Assembly: GCF_023065955.2 (NCBI RefSeq)
Contig: NW_026622874.1
Span: 83,846,917-83,910,916, forward strand
From: Ursus arctos
Lineage: Eukaryota; Chordata; Mammalia; Carnivora; Ursidae
DNA: 64,000 nucleotides
Direction of reading: 5' to 3'
A program made the translations under genes and the position numbers. Shown in pieces: positions 49,971 through 61,145 of this stretch. Each line of letters starts with the position of its first letter. The first letter of the stretch is position 1. The notes beneath the pieces were generated by a model. It worked only from the letters and a program-made list of their open reading frames with translations, ran no database searches and was not told the DNA's origin.

Positions 49971-50163
49971 GGGGCACCTGGGTGGCTCAGTTGGTTAAGC
50001 ATCTGCCTTCGGCTCAGGTCATGATCCTAGGGTCCTGGTATCAAGCCCCACATTGGGCTCCTTGCTTAACAGGGAGCCTGCTTCCCCCTCTCCCTCTGCC
50101 TGCAGCTCTCCCTGCTTGTGCTCTCTTGCTCTTTGTCAAATAAATAAATAAAATCTTTTAAAA
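49971..50163 (+). mobile_element. Can-SINE
   Basis: Complete + strand copy from GGGGCACCTGGGTGG to AAATAAATAAATAAAATC. Flanked by A-rich sequence ending AAATTA on both sides. Confidence 0.93.
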
Positions 50164-51589
50164 GAAAAGAAAAAATTAAGTAACTGATAGAAGGCCTTGG
50201 GTACCTTTCCCCATTGTCTCCTATTGTTCTTTGGGGGTAAGGTGAGCTGTGGTCCTGGGCCTAAGTTCACGTGTTCCACTTTGGTTATGTGTCGGACTTT
50301 TCATATTTCTACTTCCTGCCCATGAAACAGTGCTCGTGAGCCATAATATATGCATATGCAATTAAATGAATACAGGTGCACAAACATGCACTATACCTAT
50401 AGAGAGCATGCATACCCACCCATGTACACAGCTATGCATTTGCAGCAAACCTATTCACATGGCCCACAACACTGCATACAGGTACTATATATATATATTT
50501 GCATACATCCTTTTCTTCTGCAACAAATCCACAGGCATTCAGAACTCATAACTAAATTGAACACAGCACAGGTTAACATTTAAACACCACGACTGAATAT
50601 TCAAACTTATGTATGCAAGGGTATGTTTAACACCAAGAATCAAGTCTTCAAGTGACCTTAACACCAAAACAAAAAACAAAAAATAGCAAAGTGACCGAGA
50701 AGTTGTGATCTACATTTGAGAACTCTTCAGTACATTGCTACTACTCAGTCATCTGCATAGAAGCTCTCAGATAGATAGCCAGAGATGGCACCAGGCACTA
50801 TATGTGTTTATGATTACCTTCCATTATATTTTTGTCCAGTTAAATAACACTCAAAATGACAGTTGGCCGTGGACACATCTCAGAAACAACCCAAGCAGCC
50901 TCAATTCCAAACACCTGGCCTCTGGGCATCCCTCCCATCATGCCATAGGAAAATAATAACAAAGGCATTCTGTGGACTGTCCTTAGTCAACTCAGTGTGT
51001 GCTCATGCCTATGCCAGAATACATAGTAATAGAAAGATGGTCAAGTGCTGATCCTTTGCAACATCCACTATTTCCAAAGGGAGAGTCTCATTAACTTTCA
51101 GGTGTGCAACGGCGTTTGCACTTTGGACTAACAAGGAAAGCAGACCTAACTTCACCTGCTTCATGGTCTAACTTAGAAAAAGATGTTAACAAATGAACAT
51201 TCCAGGGACCTTTGGAAAGAATCTGACATTTTCATGGATTCTCTCACCTTGAATCCATCAACCCCCATGCCCCCACACACAAATGTAAGAATGTTAAAAT
51301 ATATGAGGTGCATTCAGAGACCAATATCTCACACCCCGTCGCCCCAAATCTGTGATATGTGTACAGTAGAGTCTATATCCATTCAGTTCCTTCTGTCTTT
51401 TAGGAATACATGATCATATATATATGAACAGTTCCGGGTCTGATCTGAGCACGTTGTCTCCGGTGTAAACCAGAGCTCCAGAGAAAGGAGGGTAGACATA
51501 TTGGTTTGTTTTCTGGGGAACCAAATTGAGACAGACTATACACAGATGTGCCTGTGACAACACTTTCTACCCGCCCAAGTGAGACATAG

Positions 51590-52170
51590 ATCCGTCGCCC
51601 GGAGTCGCCGGTCCCTTTAAGAAGACTCGGTCTTCCCCAGTGGGCTCCAGCGGCGCCCGCAGCAAAAGGCAAACTTGCCTGGCTCATTGGTGGGGGGGAG
51701 AACGCCGCGCTTGGTGGGAGCTGAGAGCGCGCCAGAGTGCGCTGCGGGCTTCTTTCCCCTTCCCCTTTCCTTAACCCTTCCGGGAGCGGAGGAACAGGGT
51801 GGTGCTGCAGCGCCGACGAGCCGGGGCGCCGACTGCCCTGGGCTCCGGAAACTTTGAGCGGAGCGTGGGATTGACTAGGCAGAGCCGAGCCGGCTAGCTG
51901 GCCTGGAAAGGGACGGGGGAAGGGCGGCGGGAGGGAGGTCCGATCCTTCAGCACCCCAGGTCTCCAGCCCGGGCGCTACAAAGGCGGGGGTGCAACAACA
52001 GCAGCTGCGGGGGAGCTGTCCCTTCAGCACCACGGACCTGAAGCCTGGGCGTTAGGGAGGCGGAGGCGGGGCAACAGGCGGGAGCTGTCCCTTCAGCACC
52101 GCGGACCTTTGCCCTCCGATGAAACCGCCCGCCCCCCGCCCCAGGACTCTGTCTTTTCTTCAGTTTGAGC
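51590..52170 (+). promoter_or_regulatory. CACNG3: CpG-rich promoter region of CACNG3
   Basis: The base composition shifts abruptly from AT-rich intergenic sequence to a block dense in CpG dinucleotides and GGCGG / GGGCGG-type Sp1 boxes. It lies just upstream of the first coding exon. No TATA box is visible, as expected for a CpG-island promoter. The transcription start cannot be fixed from sequence. The block includes the three-copy RE1-bearing repeat. Confidence 0.75.
51945..52108 (+). repeat. CACNG3: Three-copy tandem repeat with RE1/NRSE half-sites
   Basis: Imperfect direct repeats begin with CCTTCAGCAC at 51945, 52021 and 52090 (periods 76 and 69 bp). Each has TTCAGCACC, the perfect left half of the REST-binding element. 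Copies 2 and 3 continue into NCGGAC, the start of the right half, then diverge. Directly before copies 2 and 3 lies GGAGCTGTCC (52012-52021 and 52081-52090), the reverse complement of a right half-site with one mismatch. CACNG3 is a brain gene, so REST silencing outside neurons would make sense; binding is inferred from the motif. Confidence 0.7.
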
Positions 52171-52286
52171 GGGGGTGTCAGGAGCAGGCGGAGAGCTTTC
52201 CTGGGAGGCTGGGGAAGCAATGAACACTCTTCTCAGCGACTCGCCTCCCAGCAGTGCTATTTTTTGCCATCCGCCCTCACCCCCAG

Positions 52287-52335
52287 CACACGCGCTCGCA
52301 CACACACGCACGCACGCACACACACACACACATAG
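52287..52335. repeat. CACNG3: CA/CG-rich simple repeat in the CACNG3 leader
   Basis: CACACGCGCTCGCACACACACGCACGCACG then CA units; it sits in the probable 5'UTR and may be length-variable. Confidence 0.9.
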
Positions 52336-52426
52336 ACCTCTCTGGATTTCTTTGCCTTGAGTCTCCCGGGGCTGTGAGGAGCCAGGCGCATCTCAAACCG
52401 AGCTGGCAGCTCCAGGCTCCGGAGCC

Positions 52427-52471
52427 ATGCCCTGCACGGACCCTCATCTTTACCAAGCTCCTGAGGAATGA
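52427..52471 (+). other. CACNG3: Upstream ORF 1 in the CACNG3 leader (14 codons)
   Basis: ATG in moderate context (GAGCCATGC) and 14 sense codons to TGA. The stop overlaps the next ATG as ATGA, the arrangement used in termination-reinitiation. Whether it lies in the mature transcript depends on the unknown start site. Confidence 0.4.
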
Positions 52472-52677
52472 AAGGAATCCAGGGATCCTCAGAAGGCAGC
52501 AGTGATGTGGACCAACCCCCTGGAGCCTGCACCCTTCCAAGGGCCATAGGCGACCAAGGGAGCCGGAGAGAGCTCCAGACAGGAAATCCCAGCTTTCCTA
52601 AAGTCTCTGTGGATGCTGACAAAAGGAGACCCGAATTTTTGGAAGAGCCTGCCCTAGGTTACCCAGCTGCAAAGTGA
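52468..52677 (+). other. CACNG3: Upstream ORF 2 in the CACNG3 leader (69 codons)
   Basis: Begins inside the stop of uORF 1 and runs 69 codons to TGA, ending 64 nt before the main ATG. The predicted peptide is hydrophilic, without signal sequence or membrane segment, and resembles no family I know. It may be only a regulatory uORF rather than a source of a functional peptide. Confidence 0.35.
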
Positions 52678-52731
52678 TTTTCCCCTCTGGCATTGAACCT
52701 ACCCCTCCAACCCCCAGCCATCCAGAGTACC

Positions 52732-52755
52732 ATGAAGAATTATGAGGATGTGTGA
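52732..52755 (+). other. CACNG3: Upstream ORF 3 overlapping the CACNG3 start (7 codons)
   Basis: The ATG sits in strong context (TACCATGA, A at -3). It reads seven codons in a different frame and stops at 52755, beyond both candidate main starts (52742 and 52748). Ribosomes using it would skip the main start, so it should repress CACNG3 translation if transcribed. Confidence 0.45.
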
Positions 52756-52952
52756 CAGAGGTATCCAGATGTTGATCACCACTGTGGGAGCCTTCGCAGC
52801 TTTTAGTTTAATGACCATTGCAGTGGGCACGGACTACTGGTTATATTCCAGAGGTGTGTGCAGGACTAAATCTACAAGTGATAATGAAACCAGCAGGAAG
52901 AATGAAGAAGTAATGACCCATTCGGGGCTGTGGAGGACCTGCTGCCTAGAAG
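52742..52952 (+). CDS. CACNG3: TARP gamma-3 (voltage-gated calcium channel gamma-3 subunit), exon 1
   Basis: First coding exon of a transmembrane AMPA-receptor regulatory protein, 70 codons plus one base (phase 1), ending CTAGAAG before donor GTATTT. Residues 1-7 are cytosolic. About 8-29 ([22 protein letters not shown]) form the first of four membrane helices. The remainder begins the large extracellular loop, with an N-glycosylation sequon NET at 48-50 and the claudin/PMP22-family signature GLW..CC at 62-68. [10 protein letters not shown] and [14 protein letters not shown] fit gamma-3 better than stargazin (gamma-2), which starts MGLFDRGVQM. TARPs traffic AMPA receptors to synapses and slow their gating. 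Exons 2-4 lie beyond the window. Its position downstream of PRKCB agrees with the human locus. The exon is intact. Confidence 0.96.
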
Positions 52953-53309
52953 GTATTTACAAATTCCTCTCAATGGCCCCAAATAATGCAGTTTCTGATA
53001 TTCTGATATTCCAGTGGGTGTTTGGGGAGATGGAGGCAGTGATGGGGAACGAGGAATAGTTTGAATTATTGCTGAGAATGTGCAGATGTCCAGATTGTTC
53101 CCAGCAAGGCTAATGCTGTGTGGGATGAAGAGGTTGGGTCTTGTTGATTGTTTTTGGTTTAAGCTTCATGAGATGAGATTTTGTGGCACTCTAGGCAGCT
53201 TCTGCAGTTGAGCAAAGTCTCCAAATCCAAAATTCCTAAGCATATTGTGAACTGCTTTGATCTGTGGCTTGTGATGGGGTCTTTGGCTCTGCTTAAATTG
53301 CATTTCAGT

Positions 53310-53399
53310 GGGGGAGGGGGAGGGAGAGGGAGGGAGAAAAAGAGAGAGGAAGGGAGGGAGAAAGGGAGGGAGGCAGAGGTGGAAAGAGAGAGAGAGACT
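53310..53399. repeat. CACNG3: GA/G-run purine tract, G-quadruplex motif
   Basis: Five G-runs of three or more separated by one to three bases at 53310-53334, followed by GGGA and GAGA units. It lies about 360 nt inside CACNG3 intron 1. Confidence 0.85.
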
Positions 53400-53529
53400 G
53401 TGACCTAGGCTGGCACACTCTGAGCTATTTCCTTATTTCTAACATAGTCTTATCAGTTTCTTCTGAGTTTGGTCTAAGTAGATATTTTCATAAACTTGCA
53501 TTGCCAACCAGACTAACATATGTGAACCC

Positions 53530-53531
<2 letters not shown>

Positions 53532-53578
<47 letters not shown>
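53532..53578. repeat. (CA)n microsatellite
   Basis: About 23 perfect CA units in CACNG3 intron 1. Confidence 0.95.
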
Positions 53579-53579
<1 letters not shown>

Positions 53580-54349
53580 TTTAACAAAACTTCCATATTA
53601 ATACATGTTTCCCTGTTTGGGATCAAAACAAAACTGAAGTGTTAGTATTTGGTATCCACCTGTGTTCTTTCTTAAATCATCTCCAAACTCAGCAAATATA
53701 TTTTCATGACATTTGCATAAGATTGATTCTCCAAAATCACAGCTTCTAATTTTAAAAATTGAGAATTTGCTCTAAATTGTAATGAAGAGGACAGACCAAT
53801 TTTTAGAATGTCAAGCTCTTGGGTAGCCTGTCTCACTATTAAACTCGCTTTCACTACACCAGAAGTCACTCTCAGCAGCACTGGGCAATGCCTGAATGTC
53901 AGTGGTAGTAAATAGAAAGATAGAGAAGAAAATTAAAGCTCTTTCGAGCTTATGTGCCTGAGGGAAGGAAGGCACTGGATTAGAGGGGCAGAAGGGAGTT
54001 TTCTCAGGCTTCTGAGGAATCTGTGAAGCTTGTCACAGTGATGAGCAAGGAAATCTGGGTTTCCTATATGTTCCCCTCCCCTGTTTGCCATTGGTTCTCC
54101 ATGCCTGCATCCCACTGGCTGGCATTTGTCAGGGCTTTTTGAGAACTTGCATTTATGTAAATGACTTAGGAAATCATGCTATGACATCACTGGCTAGTGT
54201 AATATTGCATCATTCCCTGGCCTTCTTCCCATGTCCTGACACTCTGAGCAACTGCTCTCCTGACTAGCACTACTACAATCAATTCTGTTTCCAACACAAA
54301 TTTGCAACTGGTGGGAATCCCAGGTAGGAAAAGACTACTTTAAATGCAA

Positions 54350-54470
54350 CAAGGATCATTGCACTTGAAGTCAGAAGACCTGGGTAATGCTGCAAACTCT
54401 CTGTATGACCTTGGCGAAGACATTTACCTCATCCAACCATGGCTTATCAATCTGGGAAATGATTACTTTG
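54350..54470 (+). mobile_element. MIR relic
   Basis: GCACTTGAAGTCAGAAGACCTGGGT and TGTATGACCTTGGCGAAGACATTTACCTC. Confidence 0.6.
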
Positions 54471-55717
54471 GAATAGGTGATCATGAATTAGCACTATCCA
54501 AAGCTCTTAGTCTACCCAGTGTACTGATGGAAATTTTAGAACAATTCTTTCCCAAACATTGACAAAAATCTAATATTAGTGATCATTGGTCATCAGATAT
54601 GGTGAAGTCATTTACCTTGGGGAAATTCCATAATTTTCTTTCCTCTATTGACAACAAAGAATTGAATTACCTTTTGTAAAGCTGTGAGCTGGTGGATGTT
54701 TTGATGTCTACATGGTTCTAGGGATGGCATAAAAAAATCTGAGCCAAATAAGGTATATATGTAGACCATGTTTCAGTTATTTCCAGTTCTTCTGCCTCTT
54801 GGAACAAAACCTGGGAATGTACAATTAAACACCAATTTTGGCTTCCTCCATTAGGGCCTAAAATCCCTAAATCCTTGCTCAGAATTTCTCAACTGATGGT
54901 TTCTCTTTTCTCCAACATCATGTCCTACACCCACAGTTTGTACAAGGAATTGGAACCCCACCCAGGCGTTCTGTGGGCTTAGTGGGAGAAGTGAGAATTT
55001 GAATCAAGATGGAACTGGTTGCATCTGAGATATGCTCTTGGTCAGGTGAATTCTTTTGAGAAAATTTGTTGCAGGCTTCATGCAATTTGGCTCAGCCATA
55101 TTTTTTAAAACATTTTTTGAAGTATTAAATACAGTAACTTTAATGAGTCACAGTGAATTTTTAGCCGTGTGTACACCCATGGAACCAACACCTAGCTGGG
55201 CCTGGCTGGCATCCGAGCCATATATTCATGTACTGAATATATCAAGTGTGCAAGGAATTTTGGGAACCTCTGATTTCCTGCATGCAGTAGGCAGAACACA
55301 TCCTCTGGAATAAAGATGTATCACCATCTCTCTCAGTATCTCCTGTCTCCTAGAGTCTCAACATCCTCATTTTTCTGGTCCTTTAGTGTCAAAAAATAAC
55401 TGGAGGACTTGCAGCTCAGTTTTCCCTGATATCCAATTAGAAGAGTCAGTTCATCTACCCTTTTATAAGAGCCATGAGAGAATGTGACTATTTGGTCCAA
55501 AAGAGAATGCTCAGGAGAGACATGACAGCTGTCTGCGAATATCTGAAGAGTTGTCATATGGGAAGGAGATTTGAAATGTTCTCTGTGGCCTCAAGGGGGT
55601 AGAAGTAAGAGCTAGAGGAAAAACAGGTTTTACCTCAATACAAATAACCATGCAGTGGGGAATGGGGAGCTTTAAGTGGTATGGGTTCTCCACCAGCAAA
55701 GATATTCAAGAATAAGG

Positions 55718-55890
55718 AAACTGCATCAATGTTTCCAAACTTGGCTAGTCATCAGAATCCCATGAGGAGCGTTTTGAAAAAAACAGACTATTAGGCCTCA
55801 CAACTAGATTCTCTGCTTCCATACGTCTATGGTGGATCACTGGAATGAATTTTATGAAACTCCTCCAAGCAATTCTGATGTTAAAGCCAA
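55718..55890 (+). mobile_element. MER5A-like hAT relic
   Basis: TTTCCAAACTTGGCTAGTCATCAGAATCCCATGAGGAGCGTTTTGAAAA and AAGCAATTCTGATGTTAAAGCC follow the MER5A pattern. Confidence 0.65.
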
Positions 55891-56009
55891 CACGTACTGA
55901 GTATTTACAAGGGGCCTGGCAACCATTACATGTGTTAAGAAGGATCACATCACTCAAAGGAGAGAAGGGCTGTTTCGAGTTTTCATTTCTGTAACTCACC
56001 AGAATGCCA

Positions 56010-56215
56010 TTTATATTTAGCACTTACTCTGTGCTAGCACTGTTCTAGCAATTTTGAAAAATTAACTTTTTCCTCTTCAGAGGAGCTCATTGATGGTGGT
56101 ATTATTATTATTATTGTCATTTCATAGGTGAGGAAACTGAGGCCTAGAGAGATTATATGACTTGCCCGAGGTCACATACCGAAACCCAGCAGACACTCCT
56201 TCACCTAAGCCACGT
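56010..56215 (-). mobile_element. MIR SINE relic
   Basis: TTAGCACTTACTCTGTGCTAGCACTGTTCTAG, then (ATT)n and GGTGAGGAAACTGAGGCCTAGAGAGATTATATGACTTGCCCGAGGTCACATA. Confidence 0.85.
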
Positions 56216-56811
56216 TGCTTCTCGGAGCATTTGCTAGACAACATTAATTCATGCTCCAGTGGATAGGTTGCTACTGGTACAAACATTAGCTTGTGAGAAT
56301 GCCCGGACACATGGGTTTCTCCATTCAGAAGCTCAGGTTCCAGAACACTCAGCATGCTTGTGCCTCGTCTGCAGGGGTGCGGGAGACATCAGACAGGCAC
56401 AAACTCAGAGACGGCAGAGGACACGTTTTGAATGAAGAAACAATCGACCTATGTAGAGACACCCACACTCAGAAAGCCTGACTCATTATCTGTATCTGGA
56501 AAGCACGCAGGGCATTCACAAAGTAGGGCCCAACTTGCTGCGTGTTTTCAATGGCAGCATGTGGATTTGAATGAGAACATGTTCGATGTATGATTCCCCC
56601 ATGAAGGAGACCCCTTAGAGTGCTAGACTCCAGCAAAGTAATGTATTTATGGAGTGGAAAGACCCCGCTGGCCTGGTAGCAAGGAACCCTGAGCGCTCAC
56701 CGTATTTCTGTCACTACCAGTTAAGGGAATTATGCATATTCGTTTCCTCTTTTGGGCCTTAGTTTATCCAATTCTGAAATGAAAGCTGCAGATAAGATTA
56801 GGGAATGAACA

Positions 56812-57017
56812 GGGGCGCCTGGGTGGCTCAGTTGTTAAGCATCTGCCTTCGGCTCAGGGCATGATCCCAGGGTCCTGGAATCGAGCCCCGCATCAGGCTC
56901 CCTGCTCCTCTGGGAGCCTGCTTCTTCCTCTCCCACTCCCCCTGCTTGTGTTCCCTCTCTCTCGCTGGCTGTCTCTCTCTCTGTCAAATAAACAAGTAAA
57001 ATCTTTAAAAAAAAAAA
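56812..57017 (+). mobile_element. Can-SINE, ursid-like variant
   Basis: Complete + strand copy with CTCTCGCTGGCTGTC. Long duplication AAGATTAGGGA(A/G)TGAAC at 56794 and 57018. Confidence 0.94.
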
Positions 57018-59439
57018 AAGATTAGGGAGTGAACGAATCCCAATGTCCATGTAATGTAACAGTTGAAACAAGCAATTCACTGTCCTCTTAACTCAATTCT
57101 ATGGGGGGGGGAGTCACTGCACTTGAGAAGATATATGGTAACTGAAACATGGTCTCCGTGTAGGGGGTAACAGAGAATGGTGGGGACTGAGGCAAACCGG
57201 AGAACACAAGCCCCCATCCAAGGGACAATTACTATGTGACATGAGTTGATATTTACTGTGGGGAAACATGTACCAAATTCATCCCAATATTCCAGATATT
57301 AAAAGCCACATGTAAAATCTCTTGATTTTTAAAATGTGGGCAACTAAATTAACTTTTTAAAAAAGCACTGCCTGCCAAGCCAAACTTGCCTTGTCGTTGA
57401 ATTTGACCCATGCGCTGCCAGTTTAAAGGCCCATTTAATCCAAATTTCTGTATTTCCATATGTTATTCCTAAATTGTTCTCCATTAGTCAATGATCACTT
57501 TTCCAATTCATTTAAAAAAATGCTGACTAAGAAAATAAAGCCCACTTAGCTTTTAGGACAAGGAACTTAAAATGATGGAAAAGAGTTTCAATAAACTGCT
57601 ATTTCTGCTACAGATGGGCCTGGATGACATCAAACATCTGGCTGAAAAACTGAAAAAAAAAATTAGCCAGTCATTAGAAGTTCCCCCATATTTCCAAATC
57701 TCCAGATGGTTGACTTTTTCAGCCAGATGGGGTTGCAGCTTTATTTATGTGTTCAGAAGCCTTCGGGGAAGCTGCAAAGATGTGATTAAGGACAGAGATA
57801 AGAGAAGGACCTAACAGTGGTTGAGTATTTCCTATGTGCCGAGCCCTGTGCTGGGCACATGCGGTAACTCATATACCTTTCATATTTCCTGTCTCCCTCC
57901 AGTAGAGGATAAGGCTAGGGACCCTTGTCTGGTGGGAGCACTGTTCTATCTCTACAGCTTAGAACAGTACCGAGTAGCCACTTCTGCTCCTCTACCCCTA
58001 CATCTGAGGCCGCACCTTCCCTTAGACGTGGGTGCAGAATGCCCTGACTCTCTTCCCTACTCTTGACCTTCTCCCTGTTCCTTTCCCTGCATGCTTCCTC
58101 TTTGCCTCTAAAGCCCCAGAGGCAAATAGAGGAGACAAGTGGACTGTAATCTTAAGGCAGAATGTGGGTGACTATGCCTGTGTTTGTGGGACCAACCAGG
58201 AATGGGGAGGTGGCAGAGGTTGAGCTGTGAGCACGATAACATTCAACCAGAACATGTCTGCATAGCCATATTGCTTGTTAAAATGTTGAAATACTTTCCT
58301 ACTTCTTGGTAAACAGCATCTGGCCCAAGTCCCCCATCCACCCTCCCCCTTCCACCACAACTATAACTACCCTAGCCTATTCTGGAACCTCCCAGACCTC
58401 TATGAGATCTGTCCAGTAAAGGGTTAAGACCTGACCCAGCAGGTGGCATCATGATCCTGACCCAGTGCTATGGAAGCATCCATTCTGACTGGCTGGTCTC
58501 ATGTCCTACCTGTGATTAAATATTCTGAATCTTATTCCCGTTTCTATCGTTGACCTGCTCTTTTTCTTCTTTCCTCAAACCCAGCCCCCTACCTTCTGAC
58601 TCTTAAGATTCTACCCATTTTAAGAAGTAGATGATTTGAAAATAATTCTGTTTACTTCATCACTTGAAATTTTATCTTCTGGATTAGGAAAAAGGCAAGT
58701 GATCTGCATTCCAAGGTTGGGTAACCAGTGTGGGTTATTAACATGGTAACTAGTATGGGTTCCCAGTGTGCATCAAGAAAAAATAAAACAAGAACAAAAA
58801 ACCCACAAAAAAGATGACTATGTCATTTGAATGTTTTCTTGGAGCGGTGTCTAACAGTCTTACCAAAGAGGTCATTGGATTCTTTGGAGGCATGTAATTG
58901 TGTTTGACTTAGTTTTATTATAGATAGAGGGCCAGTGGTATAGTTAGGTGCTTATTTGTAGAAAACTTGGAAAGATGCACGCAAGTTTGCTCATTAGAGG
59001 TGCAAATGATTTCCGTTCATTAGAAGAGATAAGCTCAAATGTTGTCGATTTATTGCCCACCCTCTAGGACATGAATCAGTTTTACATCTAATTTGACAAT
59101 CTTACTTCAGAATTTTTTTCCCTGAAAAATATATATAACATCCTCCTTTGAACTAGCTTTGTCATTCTGCTCGTTCTCTCATTGATGAGTTGAATTAAAC
59201 TTGACATGAGCTCATTGTATATTTTAGGAAAATTATGTTTCTAACTATTTAAAAATTATACTCCGACATGTGGAAGCACCCCCAGCGAAACCAATGATTC
59301 TGAGGGTACAGAGAAGCCCCCAAAACGCCAATGTTGTTTTGCTCCATCCACACGACCCTGCCAGAGCCCCCTTTTTCATTGTAGGAGCAAATGGGCCTTT
59401 AATCATTTATGAACTGTTCTCTGACCACAGAGAGTATGG

Positions 59440-59575
59440 GATAACAGCAGGGGTCTTGAGGTCAGGTAGACCTGGGTTCTTACCTGGATCCTGCCATTTA
59501 CTGGCTGCGATGCCTGGGGAGTCGCCTCACCTCTGAGCATGAGCTTCCTTACGTGTAAACTGAAGACACACAGTA
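59440..59575 (+). mobile_element. MIR relic
   Basis: GGTCTTGAGGTCAGGTAGACCTGGGTTCTTACCTGG and TGCCATTTACTGGCTGCGATGCC. Confidence 0.75.
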
Positions 59576-60792
59576 ACAAACACTCCCAACTCTTTCTGTG
59601 CTTCTTGTGGTTCCTTTTTCCTTCATACCTCTAAGTAATACATTGACCAGTAGTCCTTAATTCATCCTTTTCAGACAAGAACTATTTGCAAAGACAAATG
59701 ATAAGCTAGCTTTCTCATGCCACCTCCCTTTCTCCCAAAACTTGTGGTTCTTCGGTGAGTTACCTGTGGCTCCAAGAAGAATCATTCCCAAAGATTGAGG
59801 GTGCCTGCAAAAAAGAGACTGGCATCACATTCCTGGGTTGGACACTGCTTGCGTGCCTACTTCTGTAAGGAGGCTGAGAGAGGGAATGGCAATGGGGCCG
59901 CCTTTATGGAATGGGGAGGTTCTGCTGGTTACGTGCATCTGGTAGTGAAGGGCTGAGCTTGAGCCCTTTGGTCCGCATCCCACCCAAGAGAGCAGCCCAT
60001 TAGGCAAGAAGACCGTGGTCAGAGTTACATAACGTTCATGACGATGTTGCCCTGCCCAGGGCTGCTGGGCTTAGGGGTGATGCAGGGGCTGAGAGAGGAC
60101 TTCTGCCCCATTCCCCAAACCATGCTCCTTGGCCCAGACCTGAGTCCATCCAAAGGGAGGAGGGCCTTTAAAAAATGTTCGCAGAGTACTGTATGGTTCA
60201 ACTGCAGGTCCAGCAGCATGGGGCCATGAGTGCCAGTGATGGAAGCCAAAGAGGGATGGGAGAGACTGGATCAGACTCAGATATCCCACATGGGGGAGGG
60301 AAGTTGCAGTGGGAAGGCCCCCGAGGGTTCTCCAATCACCAATGCACGTGTCTCCAAAGTCAGTCAACATGTCGACCCCGGCCATGCAGAGAACCCTGAT
60401 GATCAGTGTTAGCTGGGGGAGTAGTAACGACAGATAGGAAAGGTTTGCAAACTCTCCCAGCTAAGTGAGGTGACATTTTGGCCTTTTTTTTCTACCTGCT
60501 CCCTGCCATAACACACCAAAGGCGCTAGAATCTAAAAGAGGGATGAGCAGAGATAGCGCATTGCAAACTAGAAGTTATAACAGGCAAAAGTGAGTGGAAA
60601 GTTAGGACCTCCGCCCAAAATATCATTCAGGAAATGAGGGGTTGGATAGAACACAGTTGAAAGCTAAAAATAAAACAGTTAAACATTCATACCCCACTAA
60701 TTTGAGATTCTTCAATAACTAGGGTATATGTCATCATGCTTTGTCTCTAAAATTCTGAAGTTGAAATCCCAACGGTGTATATCTAACTATGA

Positions 60793-61145
60793 TACATAAC
60801 CTGTGTCTCCGGGGTTGGCAAACTATAGCCCGTGGGCCAAACTCAGCCCATTGACTATTTTTGTACAACCCACAGGCTAAGAATATTTTGTACATTTTTA
60901 AATAGATGAAAAAATTACATAATATCGAATAGTTAATTTCATGGCACATAAAAATGACGAGAAATTCACAGTTCCACATCTATACTTCTGCATGTTGCCA
61001 ATAAAAATTTTATGGAAATTTGTTTTCTCTCTTGTTATATATGTATAACATATAGTATCCTCAGTTTTGCTGCTTGGCCTGCAAAGCCTAAAATATTTAC
61101 TGTCTGGCCCTTTACAGAAGAAGTAAAGTTTGCCAACTCCTGTTA
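60793..61145 (-). mobile_element. hAT-type DNA transposon relic
   Basis: Starts GGGGTTGGCAAACTATAGCCCGTGGGCCAAA and ends CTGGCCCTTTACAGAAGAAGTAAAGTTTGCCAACTCCTG, so both inverted ends are present around an AT-rich diverged middle. I know the family by its ends but not its name with certainty. Confidence 0.7.

Larger units (their letters stand above)
25701..51589. other. Intergenic region PRKCB-CACNG3
   Basis: About 26 kb with no recognisable exon on either strand. It holds Can-SINEs, LTR-type relics (27150-32905 and 39405-39840), MIR and L2 elements, a decayed L1 (40735-42510), a MER20 relic and simple repeats. Stretches without anything I can name include 25967-26753, 28530-29690, 30522-31150, 32906-34180, 36070-36710, 37572-38150, 38330-39170, 42515-43505, 44930-46060, 47740-48757, 48986-49970 and 50170-51590. 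These could hide old repeats or conserved enhancers that sequence reading alone cannot reveal. Confidence 0.75.
52171..52741 (+). other. CACNG3: CACNG3 5'UTR (5' boundary unknown)
   Basis: Probable leader between the CpG-rich core and the start codon, with no intron signal seen. It includes a CA/CG-rich simple repeat at about 52287-52335 and several upstream ATGs. The main start was chosen as ATG 52742 because the N-terminus [10 protein letters not shown] matches the family; a second in-frame ATG follows at 52748. Confidence 0.6.

Noticed and set aside
51400..51954. 184-codon minus-strand ORF across the CACNG3 promoter
   Set aside because: Stop-poor reading is expected in CpG-rich DNA; the peptide is Pro/Arg/Ser-rich with no domain, and no splice or promoter evidence supports an antisense gene.
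51948..52220. Minus-strand ORF with a repeated RGAEGTAP-like peptide
   Set aside because: The peptide repeat is only the translation of the DNA tandem repeat carrying the RE1 half-sites.
52953..53059. Continuation of the CACNG3 ORF past the exon (to 53059)
   Set aside because: After CTAGAAG the frame reads [10 protein letters not shown], unlike the family, and a GTATTT donor is present; the read-through is intron.
57572..57814. ORF with a short basic, coiled-coil-like N-terminus (80 codons)
   Set aside because: Considered as a possible exon or pseudogene, but no acceptor/donor pair or known family was found.
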